Shown here: piece after piece, positions 6,674 to 15,974 of the stretch
Layout of the letters: every line of letters begins with the position of its first letter
How positions within the stretch are numbered: position 1 is the stretch's first letter
NCBI GenBank assembly: GCA_049680185.1
Contig: JBAUHI010000018.1
Location: forward strand, 1 to 18,254
DNA length: 18,254 nucleotides
Direction: 5' to 3'
DNA from: CAMLHU01 sp049680185
Lineage (GTDB): Bacteria; Gemmatimonadota; Gemmatimonadetes; Gemmatimonadales; GWC2-71-9
The notes under the pieces: model-generated
What the model saw: the letters and a program-made list of their open reading frames with translations, nothing else
Database searches by the model: none
What the model was told of the DNA's origin: nothing
Program-made: the position numbers and the translations under genes

Positions 6674-7180
6674 GTGCGACGGTTATTGGTCGTACTTAGT
6701 TCGTTGATGGTCGCGGCGGGGTGTGCCCCTACGACCGTTCAGGTGTCCCTTGACCCAACGGACACGGACTCAGCGACAGCCATGTTGGCCACCGGCACTG
6801 GTACAATCAAGGGTAGCGCGTTGATGCGCCAACGAGGCGGCGGTGTTGTAACGTGCGCAGGCAATGATGTGTTTCTCATTCCGGCGACGCCATCCGCCAC
6901 GAACGAGCTGAATCGAGTGTTTGGCGGCGACCATGGTTACGTCCCGCGAGGTGGCGACCCGATGATTGGCGGCGGTACGCTCGTAGCGCCGCCGACGCCG
7001 AATCGCACGGAAGTGTGCAACGCGCAAGGGTTCTTCACCTTCGCAAATATTCGGGCAGGCAAGTGGTATGTCATGACAAGTATCGTCTGGGTCGCGGGCA
7101 ATGACTACCAAGGCGGCGCCATGCTGAGCAGTGCGGAGATCGGTGAGGGACAGGAGATTGAGATTGTGCTAAGCCAATAG
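6674..7180 (+). CDS. Cassette gene 2: lipoprotein with carboxypeptidase-regulatory-like beta domain
   Basis: A 168-aa protein. The N-terminus is a lipoprotein signal (MRRLLVVLSSLMVAAGC, with Cys17 in an AAGC lipobox), so it is likely anchored in the envelope. The body has a G-S-A-L-M-R-Q-R-G-G-G-V-V-T-C-A-G-N start, a FLIPATP strand, and a later QGFFTFANIRAGKWYV segment. This resembles carboxypeptidase-regulatory/transthyretin-like beta domains found in exported proteins. Two further Cys (in VTCAG and EVCNA) may form a disulfide. The GTG at 6674 is chosen because a near-perfect ribosome site (GGAGGTG, 6662-6668) precedes it and it starts the signal peptide. About 200 bases between attC site 1 and this start hold no recognisable gene. 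The next attC-like site begins 36 bases after the stop. Function unknown. Confidence 0.8.
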   Translation: MRRLLVVLSSLMVAAGCAPTTVQVSLDPTDTDSATAMLATGTGTIKGSALMRQRGGGVVTCAGNDVFLIPATPSATNELNRVFGGDHGYVPRGGDPMIGGGTLVAPPTPNRTEVCNAQGFFTFANIRAGKWYVMTSIVWVAGNDYQGGAMLSSAEIGEGQEIEIVLSQ

Positions 7181-7215
7181 TCTTAGCGCAGGCTTCGCCT
7201 TGCCTCGCTGATAGC

Positions 7216-7350
7216 GTCTAACAAGCACTTGGAGCTAGCGATCCTTCACGGCCTGAGCACGAAAGACGATGCCAGATCGGGAGGCCAAGTGACACAAATC
7301 GATTCGTTCACCCTGGCTCCGCGCCGGCCGCATAAGCACTGCCGTTGGTC
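7216..7350 (+). other. attC-like recombination site 2
   Basis: A 135-bp site with GTCTAAC (7216-7222, fits RYYYAAC) and TTGGAGCT (7229-7236). Its 50-nt right half (7301-7350) starts GATTCGTTCA and ends GCCGTTGGTC. It shares with site 1 the TAAC and TTGGAGCT blocks, a GGGAGGCC block in the middle, GATTCGTTCA, CTGGCTC and GCCGTT. Near-equal length and colinear blocks argue that these are homologous sites, not chance. Confidence 0.78.
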
Positions 7351-7374
7351 GGACGCGAGAATGAGATCATCCTC

Positions 7375-7695
7375 ATGATCTGGTATGTCCCGCTTGCGTA
7401 TTTCTTCGGCGGGGCGTTCGTGGCGAACGCACTTCCCCACTTGATCGCGGGCGTGTCCGGTCAGGCGCTGCAGAGCCCGTTCGCGTCACCGCCATTCAAG
7501 GGGCTGTCGTCACCCGCGGTGAACGTCGCGTGGGGGCTGGCCAACCTCGCGTTGGCGTATCTTCTGCTCCTGCAAGTCGGAAATTTTGACTTGCAGAGCT
7601 GGCCTGATGTCGGTGCGTGTTTCGTCGGATTCGGCCTCATGGCGCTTCAGTGCGCGCGTGTTTTCAGCCGCCTTCGCAAGCAGAACGTCTCTTGA
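7375..7695 (+). CDS. Cassette gene 3: small membrane protein of a conserved unknown family
   Basis: A 106-aa protein. Three hydrophobic segments: IWYVPLAYFFGGAFVANAL at the N-terminus, VNVAWGLANLALAYLLLLQV in the middle, and VGACFVGFGLMALQCARVF near the end, then a basic tail. Between segments 1 and 2 is a polar motif, PHLIAGVSGQALQSPFASPP, followed by KGLSSPAVN. This looks like a widespread short membrane family of unknown function; recognition is from the motif only. The ATG at 7375 starts the first helix directly; the frame is also open through a TTG at 7345, but that lies in the attC site. No clear ribosome site. It fills almost the whole cassette, starting 30 bases after the recombination point. 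Confidence 0.75.
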   Translation: MIWYVPLAYFFGGAFVANALPHLIAGVSGQALQSPFASPPFKGLSSPAVNVAWGLANLALAYLLLLQVGNFDLQSWPDVGACFVGFGLMALQCARVFSRLRKQNVS

Positions 7696-7717
7696 GCGAC
7701 TTAGCGTGACAGCCATT

Positions 7718-7767
7718 GATTCGACCGCCTTGGCTCGGCGCCCGCAACCCAAGCGCGGCCGTTACGC
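7718..7767 (+). other. attC-like recombination site 3 (right half intact, left half degenerate)
   Basis: A 50-nt block starting GATTCG and ending GGCCGTTACGC. It is exactly the length of the right halves of sites 1 and 2 and identical to site 1 at most positions, including TGGCTCGGCGC and GCGGCCGTTA. No TAAC...TTGGAGCT left half is found after the preceding stop (7693-7695). A weak remnant ending TTAGCG at 7701-7706 is possible. This looks like a decayed or internally deleted site. Confidence 0.65.
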
Positions 7768-7777
7768 GGCTGCATCG

Positions 7778-8347
7778 ATGATTCCTGCTCGATTCGGATC
7801 CCTCGTCTTCATTCTCGCGCTCGCGGGGCTACCAGCTCACATCCAAGCGCAGAACAGATGGGCAGTCGCTGACTCGCAAACTGTGCGCTTGGCGCCATCT
7901 GCATTCGCGGATATCCCAGAGCGCATTCGCACATCTCTGATTGCGCGCGGTTGTACAATCCCACAATCCCCTGAAGTCCGCAGGCCCCACAATGCAGTGA
8001 GAGGCCATTTCCGTGACATCGGGCACGTCGACTGGGCGGTGTTGTGCTCGATCGCCGACACGTCTCGCATCCTGGTCTTTTGGTCGTCGGACACGAATTC
8101 CGTTGACGCTCTTCCACCCAGCGCTGACCGGGACTACTTGCAAACGATGATCGGCGACACAATCTCGTTCTCACACGTGATCTCGGCCGTGGACTCAACC
8201 TACATCATGAGGCACGCAACCGACTTCGACGGCCCGACCCCCCCGAGGCCACTCCATGACGGCATCGACGATGCCTTTGCCGGCAAGGGCTCCGTGGTGC
8301 TCTACTGGCATCGCGGTGTCTGGGTGAAGCTATTGGGCGCTGATTGA
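7778..8347 (+). CDS. Cassette gene 4: secreted protein of unknown function
   Basis: A 189-aa protein. Residues 1-25 form a Sec signal peptide (basic start, hydrophobic LVFILALAGL, cleavage after AHIQA). The mature part is mixed and has two Cys that could pair (RGCTIPQ and WAVLCSIAD), followed by RILVFW and a C-terminal GIDDAFAGKGSVVLYWHRGVWVKL. The WAVLCS and DDAFAGK...VVLYW segments look like conserved anchors of a small exported family, but no function is known to me. The ATG at 7778 begins the signal peptide and lies 16 bases after the inferred cassette junction; the open frame continues upstream through gene 3, which is not coding in that frame. The stop is followed after 14 bases by the remnant of attC site 4. 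Confidence 0.75.
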   Translation: MIPARFGSLVFILALAGLPAHIQAQNRWAVADSQTVRLAPSAFADIPERIRTSLIARGCTIPQSPEVRRPHNAVRGHFRDIGHVDWAVLCSIADTSRILVFWSSDTNSVDALPPSADRDYLQTMIGDTISFSHVISAVDSTYIMRHATDFDGPTPPRPLHDGIDDAFAGKGSVVLYWHRGVWVKLLGAD

Positions 8348-8361
8348 CTCTGGTTGCGGCC

Positions 8362-8404
8362 GCCTAACTACCGGTTGGAGCTGCGCCTCAAACGCGGCAT
8401 TAGC
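8362..8404 (+). other. attC-like recombination site 4 (left half only)
   Basis: GCCTAAC (8362-8368, fits RYYYAAC) and TTGGAGCT (8375-8382), spaced as in sites 1 and 2. No GATTCG...GTT right half follows. Instead a short GCTGCG/CGCGGC pairing (8381-8386 with 8393-8398) ends in ATTAGC, and the heptamer repeat region begins soon after. Reads as a truncated site at the island edge. Confidence 0.6.
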
Positions 8405-8438
8405 TTTGAACCATCGGATGATGGCTGAAGACTCCCAA

Positions 8439-8468
8439 CTGATAGCTGACAGCCGATAGCTGATAGCC
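8439..8468 (-). repeat. Heptamer tandem repeat, right flank of the island
   Basis: Read on the minus strand this is four RGCTRTC heptamers plus AG, matching 5682-5711 at 29 of 30 positions in inverted orientation. Degenerate continuation (CTGACAGCC, GCTAGCTGCTAGC) runs to 8493, only 9 bases before the coaE ATG. The 155 bases between cassette gene 4 and coaE hold only the attC remnant and these repeats. Confidence 0.88.
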
Positions 8469-8502
8469 GACCTGACAGCCGCTAGCTGCTAGCTTTCATC
8501 CC

Positions 8503-9114
8503 ATGCTCTCCATCGCCCTCACCGGTAACATCGGCGCTGGCAAGTCCGAGGTGCTCCGTCGCTTCCGCGATTGGGGCGCTACGGTCATTGACGCCGATCA
8601 GCTGGCCCGCGAGGCCCAGCAGCCCGGCACCGATGTGCTGAACGCCATCGTCGGGCGCTTCGGGCGGGAGGTCCTGCTCCCCTCCGGCGAACTCGATCGC
8701 GCCGCCCTCCGCGGCCTGGTCATCGGGGACGACGAGGCGCTCTCCGCCCTCAACGGCATCGTCCATCCTGCGGTCCGCAAGCGGCGGGAGCAGCTGGTGG
8801 CCGAGGCGCTCGGGCGCGGCGACGCGGTGGTGGTGAACGATATTCCCCTCCTCTTCGAGGCCGCCGACCCCGGCGCCTTCGACCTCGTGGTGCTGGTCGA
8901 CGCCCCGACCGACCTTCGGCGCGAGCGGCTGATCCGCCACCGCTCGCTCACTGCCCAGGAAGCGGACCGGATGATCGAGGCACAGATCCCGGCGGAGCGC
9001 AAGCGGGAGCGCGCCGACCTCATCATCGAGAACGCTGGCACCCTCGCCGACTTGGACCGGAGCGCCCGCACCGCGTGGGAGGAGATCCGCCGCCGAGCCG
9101 ACGCCACGGCTTGA
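8503..9114 (+). CDS. coaE: Dephospho-CoA kinase
   Basis: The last enzyme of coenzyme A synthesis: ATP phosphorylates the ribose 3'-OH of dephospho-CoA. It is 203 aa, normal for the family. Walker A is GNIGAGKS (8-15). An IDADQLA segment follows (Asp30, Asp32; Asp32 is the likely catalytic base). GIVHP (His88) and an IPLLFE segment (114-119) give the CoA-binding and lid regions, and a late RADLIIEN strand matches the family's C-terminal part. The start is ATG; no Shine-Dalgarno is visible because the leader is repeat sequence, so expression may be leaderless or changed by the island. gcvH follows after 54 bases. The call is secure. Confidence 0.95.
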   Translation: MLSIALTGNIGAGKSEVLRRFRDWGATVIDADQLAREAQQPGTDVLNAIVGRFGREVLLPSGELDRAALRGLVIGDDEALSALNGIVHPAVRKRREQLVAEALGRGDAVVVNDIPLLFEAADPGAFDLVVLVDAPTDLRRERLIRHRSLTAQEADRMIEAQIPAERKRERADLIIENAGTLADLDRSARTAWEEIRRRADATA

Positions 9115-9139
9115 ATCAGCCCCACGGCGCGCCTATCTT
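9111..9139 (+). promoter_or_regulatory. Candidate promoter for gcvH
   Basis: TTGAAT (9111-9116, overlapping the coaE stop) and TATCTT (9134-9139) with a 17-base spacer. A start near 9146 would give a leader of about 23 bases ending in GGAGCCACC before the GTG. No glycine riboswitch fits in so short a leader. Confidence 0.5.
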
Positions 9140-9168
9140 CACCGCGCCTCGAACACCCCGGAGCCACC

Positions 9169-9558
9169 GTGTCGAACGTCCCCGCCGACCTGCAATACAC
9201 CAAGGACCACGAGTACGTCGCCAAGACGGCCGACGCGTCGGTGGTGAAGATCGGCATCACGGACTTCGCCCAGGGCGAGCTCGGCGACGTGGTCTTCGTC
9301 AACCTCCCCAAGCCGGGCCAGAGTCTCGCGGCCCACGCCGCCTTCGGCACCATCGAAGCGGTCAAGGCGGTCTCGGAGCTCTTCACCCCGATGGCGGGCG
9401 AGGTCGTGAGCGTCAACGCCGGCCTCGACGCCGATCCGGCGCTGGTCAACCGCGAGCCCTACGTCGGCGGCTGGATGATCACGCTCCGTGTGAAGGACCC
9501 CAACGACCTGAAGGGCCTCCTCTCCTCCGCCGATTACGTGAAACACATCGGAGGATGA
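9169..9558 (+). CDS. gcvH: Glycine cleavage system H protein
   Basis: The lipoyl-carrying shuttle protein of glycine cleavage, 129 aa as expected. It starts with the conserved LQYTKDHEYV strand and has GITDFAQGELGDVVFVNLP before the swinging-arm hairpin. The lipoyl lysine is Lys66 in GTIEAVKAVSELF (the common family form is ESVKA). The C-terminal GGWMITLRV strand and DYVKHIGG end are typical. The start is GTG with GGAG 5 bases upstream; no ATG is available before the conserved N-terminus. It accepts the aminomethyl group from GcvP, encoded 105 bases downstream, and its lysine is the probable target of the LipM-like enzyme at 12554. The call is secure. Confidence 0.97.
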   Translation: MSNVPADLQYTKDHEYVAKTADASVVKIGITDFAQGELGDVVFVNLPKPGQSLAAHAAFGTIEAVKAVSELFTPMAGEVVSVNAGLDADPALVNREPYVGGWMITLRVKDPNDLKGLLSSADYVKHIGG

Positions 9559-9586
9559 GCGTGGCGCAGTCGATCCATTTCCTCAT

Positions 9587-9639
9587 CCGCCCCGGAGCAT
9601 TCTGCACCGGGGCGGTCGTGCGACCGGCCTGTCGGTCGC
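9587..9639 (+). other. Two tandem hairpins between gcvH and gcvP
   Basis: Stem 1 is CCGCCCCGG (9587-9595) with CCGGGGCGG (9607-9615). Stem 2 is GCGACCG (9620-9626) with CGGTCGC (9633-9639). Both are perfect. They fill most of the 105-base gap, with no T-run. They could stabilise the gcvH transcript end or tune read-through into gcvP, which lacks a clear ribosome site. Confidence 0.5.
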
Positions 9640-9663
9640 GCCACCCGCACCGCTGAACTGACC

Positions 9664-12549
<2,886 letters not shown>

Positions 12550-12553
12550 AGTG

Positions 12554-13324
12554 ATGTCCTGGCATCTTTGGCTCGACTCCGCCCATACGGGGCCCGAGAA
12601 CATGGCCCGCGACGAGGCGCTCCTGGAGCTCGCAGCATCGGACGGGCTCCGGGTCCTGCGCCTCTATCGGTGGGCTCCCGCAACACTCTCCTTCGGCGCC
12701 CACGAGCCGGCCCTCCGCCGCTACGACCGTGACCGGATCGATTCACAACACCTCCCGGTGGTGCGGCGTCCCACCGGGGGGCGCGCCGTCTGGCACGCTG
12801 ACGAACTCACCTACGCAGTGGCCGCCCCGATCGACACATTCGGCACCCTGACCGAGACGTATCACGCCATCCATACCGTGATCGCTGATGCGCTCCGAGG
12901 GCTGGGCGCGTCGGTGTCGCTCGCCAAGAAGCCCGCGGCGCTGGCTGGACTGGACGACGGCGCCTGCTTCGCCTCACCCGCGGGAGGCGAGGTGATCGCC
13001 CGCGGGCGGAAGGTGGTCGGCAGCGCCCAGCTTCGGCGCGGCGACGCCTTCCTCCAGCACGGATCGATCCTCCTGTCGGGGTCGCAGGCGACGGTCAACG
13101 ACGTCACCCGCGGCGCCCCGCCCGATGGCGCGGACATCCCGCTCGACACGCTGCTGGGCCGAGTGGTGGAAGCTGAGGAGGTCGCAGAGGAGGTCGCCAA
13201 AGCCGCGCGGAACGGCTGGGTAGGCGACTGGGAGCCGTCATCGGCAGTCGCCGACCGCGCCACAGCGCTCGCCGAAGGCCTCCTCGCGCGCTACCGCTCG
13301 GACGAATGGACCTGGCGCCGCTGA
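12554..13324 (+). CDS. Lipoate-protein ligase A family; LipM-like octanoyltransferase
   Basis: A cofactor-transferase-fold protein of 256 aa. Motifs: RRPTGGRAVWHADELTYAV (about 71-89), the acyl-binding block of the LplA/LipB superfamily; ACFASPAGGEV with Cys138; GRKVVGSAQ with Lys153; and FLQHGSILL. A Cys just before the GRK motif and this order fit LipM octanoyltransferases, which move octanoate from ACP to a Cys and then to GcvH. ATP-dependent LplA lacks that Cys role, and the C-terminal LplA accessory domain is not evident. Position 4 bases behind gcvP and near gcvH supports GcvH as the acceptor. The ATG at 12554 is chosen; a GTG directly upstream (12551) adds one residue. The family is secure, but octanoyltransferase versus ligase is not settled. 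Confidence 0.88.
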   Translation: MSWHLWLDSAHTGPENMARDEALLELAASDGLRVLRLYRWAPATLSFGAHEPALRRYDRDRIDSQHLPVVRRPTGGRAVWHADELTYAVAAPIDTFGTLTETYHAIHTVIADALRGLGASVSLAKKPAALAGLDDGACFASPAGGEVIARGRKVVGSAQLRRGDAFLQHGSILLSGSQATVNDVTRGAPPDGADIPLDTLLGRVVEAEEVAEEVAKAARNGWVGDWEPSSAVADRATALAEGLLARYRSDEWTWRR

Positions 13325-13363
13325 CGCCCCCCTAGCGCAGTGACTCGGCGCACCGTTTCCTTT

Positions 13364-15004
13364 ATGTCCATGCCGCTCGCCATCCGCCGCCTCGTCATCC
13401 TCGGTGCCTTGCTCGTCGCGGCGCCTGCGCTCTCCGCGCAGTCCGATCACGGCAGCATCGTCGTGGTCACCGGTCAGTATCCGGGACTCCCCATCCCGAC
13501 GCTGATCCAGGGCAGCAGCAACCAGGACGTCGCCGACCTGCTCTTCCTCCGCTTGGCGCGGATCGGCCCGACACTCACTACGTCTGGGGACGCCAGTTTC
13601 ATCCCGCAGCTGGCGCAGCATTGGACCCGCCGAGATTCACTGACCTATGTCTTCGACCTCGATCCGCGCGCGCGCTGGCAGGATGGGACGCCGGTCACCG
13701 CCCGAGACGTCGTGTTCAGCTTCGCGCGTGCTCGCGATCCCGCGATCGCGCCGGCCATTGCGGAGCTGCTGCGTTCGATCGCATCGGTCACCGCACTCGA
13801 CGACCACCACGTCGCGATCGGGTTCACCCACTGGTACCCGAGCCAGTTCTACGATGCGACCTACCAGGTCCAGATCCTGCCGGCGCACTTCCTCGAGAAA
13901 ATGGCGCCCGCCGCGGTGGCGGCCTCGGATTTCGCCAGGAGCCCCATCGGCGACGGACCCTACCGCTGGGTGCGCGGTGTGCCGGGACAATTCATCGAGC
14001 TCGCGGCCGACCCCGGCTACTTCCTCGGCGCGCCCAAGCTCGATCGGGTCATCTTCCAGGCTGCCGCCGATGGCAATGCACGGATGAACCTCCTCCTCGG
14101 TGGCGATGGCGACGCGCTGGAGAACATCTTGCCGGTGAGCAACCAGGATCGCGTGCGCGCCGACACCTCGCTCCGACTGGTGGCGGTGCCGTCGTTCACG
14201 ATCGGGTACTTCCTCTATAATGAACGCGACCCCGCCGATACCGCGCGCGCCAACCCGATCCTGGGCGAGCGCGACGTCCGCCGCGCGCTGACGCTCGCCA
14301 TCGATCGCGAAGCGATGGCCCAGTCGATCTTCGGCCCTGAGGCCACGGTGCCGATCGGTCCCGCGTCGCTATCGCTCTGGGTCCGGGTGCCGGAGCCCGC
14401 GGCGCGCCAGGATACTACCGCTGCTCGTCGCGCGCTCACCGCCGCCGGCTGGGGCCATATCGGCAGCGACGGCATCGCCGTGCGTAACGGCCGCCGCCTC
14501 ACACTCGACGTCATCTTCCCGAACACCAGTGCGGCACGTCGACAGATCGCCCTCCAGGCACAGGCGCAGTGGAAGGCAATCGGCGTCGACGCCCAGCTCG
14601 AGCCGCTCGATTTCGCGACCTACCTCGACCGGCGCCGGGCCGGCCGCTTCGACATCGACGTCACCGCGGTGAACCAGGACCCGAACCCCACTGGGCTCAC
14701 CCAATCGTGGACCTGCGCGGGGATCGACGGCGCCAACGTGGGACACTTCTGCGATCCCGGAGTGGATTCGCTGATCGCCGCCGCCAGCGTCGCGACCGAC
14801 GGCCTGGCCCTCTGGCAGCAGGTCCTCCGTCGCATCGACGCCGATGCCGCTGCCGCGTTCGTCTTTGCGCCTGCGGCGATGATCGCAGTGCATCGTCGCT
14901 ACGAACATGTGGTGCTCCACCCGGAATCATTCTGGAGCGGACTCGGCGACTGGTCGGTGGCGCCGGGCCGCCAATTGCCGCGGGACCGGACCCCCGGACG
15001 GTGA
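13364..15004 (+). CDS. ABC transporter substrate-binding protein, peptide/nickel family (SBP_bac_5)
   Basis: An exported solute receptor of 546 aa for a PepT-type importer. Residues 1-25 are a Sec signal (basic start, LVILGALLVAAPALSA) with no lipobox Cys, which implies a free periplasmic protein and so a diderm cell. The SBP_bac_5 signature region is clear at about 80-120 (PQLAQHW, YVFDLDP, WQDGTPVTARDVVFSF), followed by GDGPYRWV and the LTLAIDREAMAQSIF hinge helix. A Cys pair (TCAGIDGANVGHFC) lies near the ligand site. The ATG at 13364 starts the signal peptide; a GTG at 13340 adds 8 residues. There is no Shine-Dalgarno. The first permease starts 1 base after its stop. Substrate is unknown: dipeptide, oligopeptide or metal chelate. 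Confidence 0.9.
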   Translation: MSMPLAIRRLVILGALLVAAPALSAQSDHGSIVVVTGQYPGLPIPTLIQGSSNQDVADLLFLRLARIGPTLTTSGDASFIPQLAQHWTRRDSLTYVFDLDPRARWQDGTPVTARDVVFSFARARDPAIAPAIAELLRSIASVTALDDHHVAIGFTHWYPSQFYDATYQVQILPAHFLEKMAPAAVAASDFARSPIGDGPYRWVRGVPGQFIELAADPGYFLGAPKLDRVIFQAAADGNARMNLLLGGDGDALENILPVSNQDRVRADTSLRLVAVPSFTIGYFLYNERDPADTARANPILGERDVRRALTLAIDREAMAQSIFGPEATVPIGPASLSLWVRVPEPAARQDTTAARRALTAAGWGHIGSDGIAVRNGRRLTLDVIFPNTSAARRQIALQAQAQWKAIGVDAQLEPLDFATYLDRRRAGRFDIDVTAVNQDPNPTGLTQSWTCAGIDGANVGHFCDPGVDSLIAAASVATDGLALWQQVLRRIDADAAAAFVFAPAAMIAVHRRYEHVVLHPESFWSGLGDWSVAPGRQLPRDRTPGR

Positions 15005-15005
15005 C

Positions 15006-15974
15006 GTGAGCCGATGGCTCGTCGGCCGCGTGGCCCAGGCCGCGCTCACGTGGGCCGTCGCACTCACCCTCCTCTTTTTCCTGATGCGGCTCACGCCGGG
15101 CGATCCCCTCGCCCGCCTATCGGCCGATCGCCCGCTCCCACCCGATGCCGTCCTGCAGCTGCGCCACCTCTACGGACTCGACCGCCCACTCCTGTTGCAG
15201 TACACGGCGTTCCTTGGTGGGGTGGCCCGGGGCGATCTCGGCGTGTCGATCCAGTTCGGCCTGCCGGTCCGCACGCTGATCGCCGAGCGCCTACCTGCCA
15301 CGCTCCTCCTGGGCGGCGTGGTGTTGCTGATCGACTTCACGCTGGGGCTCTGGCTCGGCGTGTTGCAGGCCCGGGACCGTGGCGGCCGCCTCGACCGCTG
15401 GCTCGGCAACGCCGCACTCACCGCTTACGCCGTGCCCTCGTTCTGGATCGGGCTCTGCTTCGTCTGGCTCGGCGCACTCACCTGGCACGTCTTCCCCGTG
15501 GCCGGAATGACCGATCCGCTCGCGTCCGCGAACGCATCCGCCTGGACCCAGACGCTCGACATTGGCCGGCACCTCGCACTCCCGGCTCTGACCCTCGTGG
15601 TCGCCACCATCGCCGTCACGATGCGCTACCAGCGGAGCGCCCTCCTCGAAGCGCTCGACGCCGACTGGATCCAAACCGCCCGCGCCAAAGGCGTGCCGGA
15701 ATCGGCGGTGCTCCGCCGCCACGCGTGGCGCACGGCACTCGGTCCGGTCATTACCCTCCTCGGGCTCTGGCTCCCGATGCTGGTGACCGGTGCGGTCTTC
15801 ACCGAAGCGGTCTTTGCCTGGCCCGGCCTCGGCTCGCTCGCGGCCGATGCCGTCATCGGGCGTGATTATCCGCTCGCGATGGGCTGTGCCGCCCTCGTCG
15901 CCACGCTCGTCGTCCTGGGCAACTTGGCCGCCGACCTGCTCCACGCCGCCGTCGATCCGCGGGTGCGCCAATGA
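15006..15974 (+). CDS. dppB: ABC transporter permease, DppB family
   Basis: A 322-aa inner-membrane permease with six expected transmembrane segments, the first at WLVGRVAQAALTWAVALTLLFF. Family marks: MRLTPGDPLA, then LRHLYGLDRPLLLQY, GDLGVSIQFGLPVRTLIAERLPATLLL, and the EAA coupling loop at about 214-245 (EALDADWIQTARAKGV) that docks on the ATPases. MLVTGAVFTEAVFAWPGLGSL near the C-terminus is characteristic of the DppB branch. The GTG start follows the binding-protein stop after 1 base, so it is probably translated by coupling. Its end overlaps the next gene by ATGA. The symbol marks the family, not a proven dipeptide substrate. Confidence 0.93.
   Translation: MSRWLVGRVAQAALTWAVALTLLFFLMRLTPGDPLARLSADRPLPPDAVLQLRHLYGLDRPLLLQYTAFLGGVARGDLGVSIQFGLPVRTLIAERLPATLLLGGVVLLIDFTLGLWLGVLQARDRGGRLDRWLGNAALTAYAVPSFWIGLCFVWLGALTWHVFPVAGMTDPLASANASAWTQTLDIGRHLALPALTLVVATIAVTMRYQRSALLEALDADWIQTARAKGVPESAVLRRHAWRTALGPVITLLGLWLPMLVTGAVFTEAVFAWPGLGSLAADAVIGRDYPLAMGCAALVATLVVLGNLAADLLHAAVDPRVRQ

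Larger units (their letters stand above)
5765..8404 (+). mobile_element. Integron-type gene-cassette array without integrase (CALIN-like)
   Basis: Four short genes on one strand are separated by attC-like sites. The base composition is visibly more AT-rich than the neighbours. Assuming the usual G/TT recombination point, cassette junctions fall at 6468/6469, 7344/7345 and 7761/7762, giving an 876-bp and a 417-bp cassette plus incomplete first and last units. No tyrosine integrase, attI or Pc promoter is in the window. No site precedes the first gene. The last site keeps only its left half. The array lies between tdk and coaE and is bounded by inverted heptamer repeats. Established: integron cassettes carry a promoterless gene plus attC, and integrase-less clusters exist. 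Inferred: that these sites are or were functional. Confidence 0.75.

Noticed and set aside
5765..8404. Toxin-antitoxin, phage or defence island
   Set aside because: No toxin, antitoxin, phage structural, recombinase or restriction motif is seen; the products look like envelope proteins.
9115..9168. Glycine riboswitch upstream of gcvH
   Set aside because: The leader from the candidate promoter is only about 23 bases, too short for the aptamer.
13325..13363. Terminator between the LipM-like gene and the transporter operon
   Set aside because: No stable hairpin with a T-run is visible in these 39 bases, so read-through cannot be excluded.
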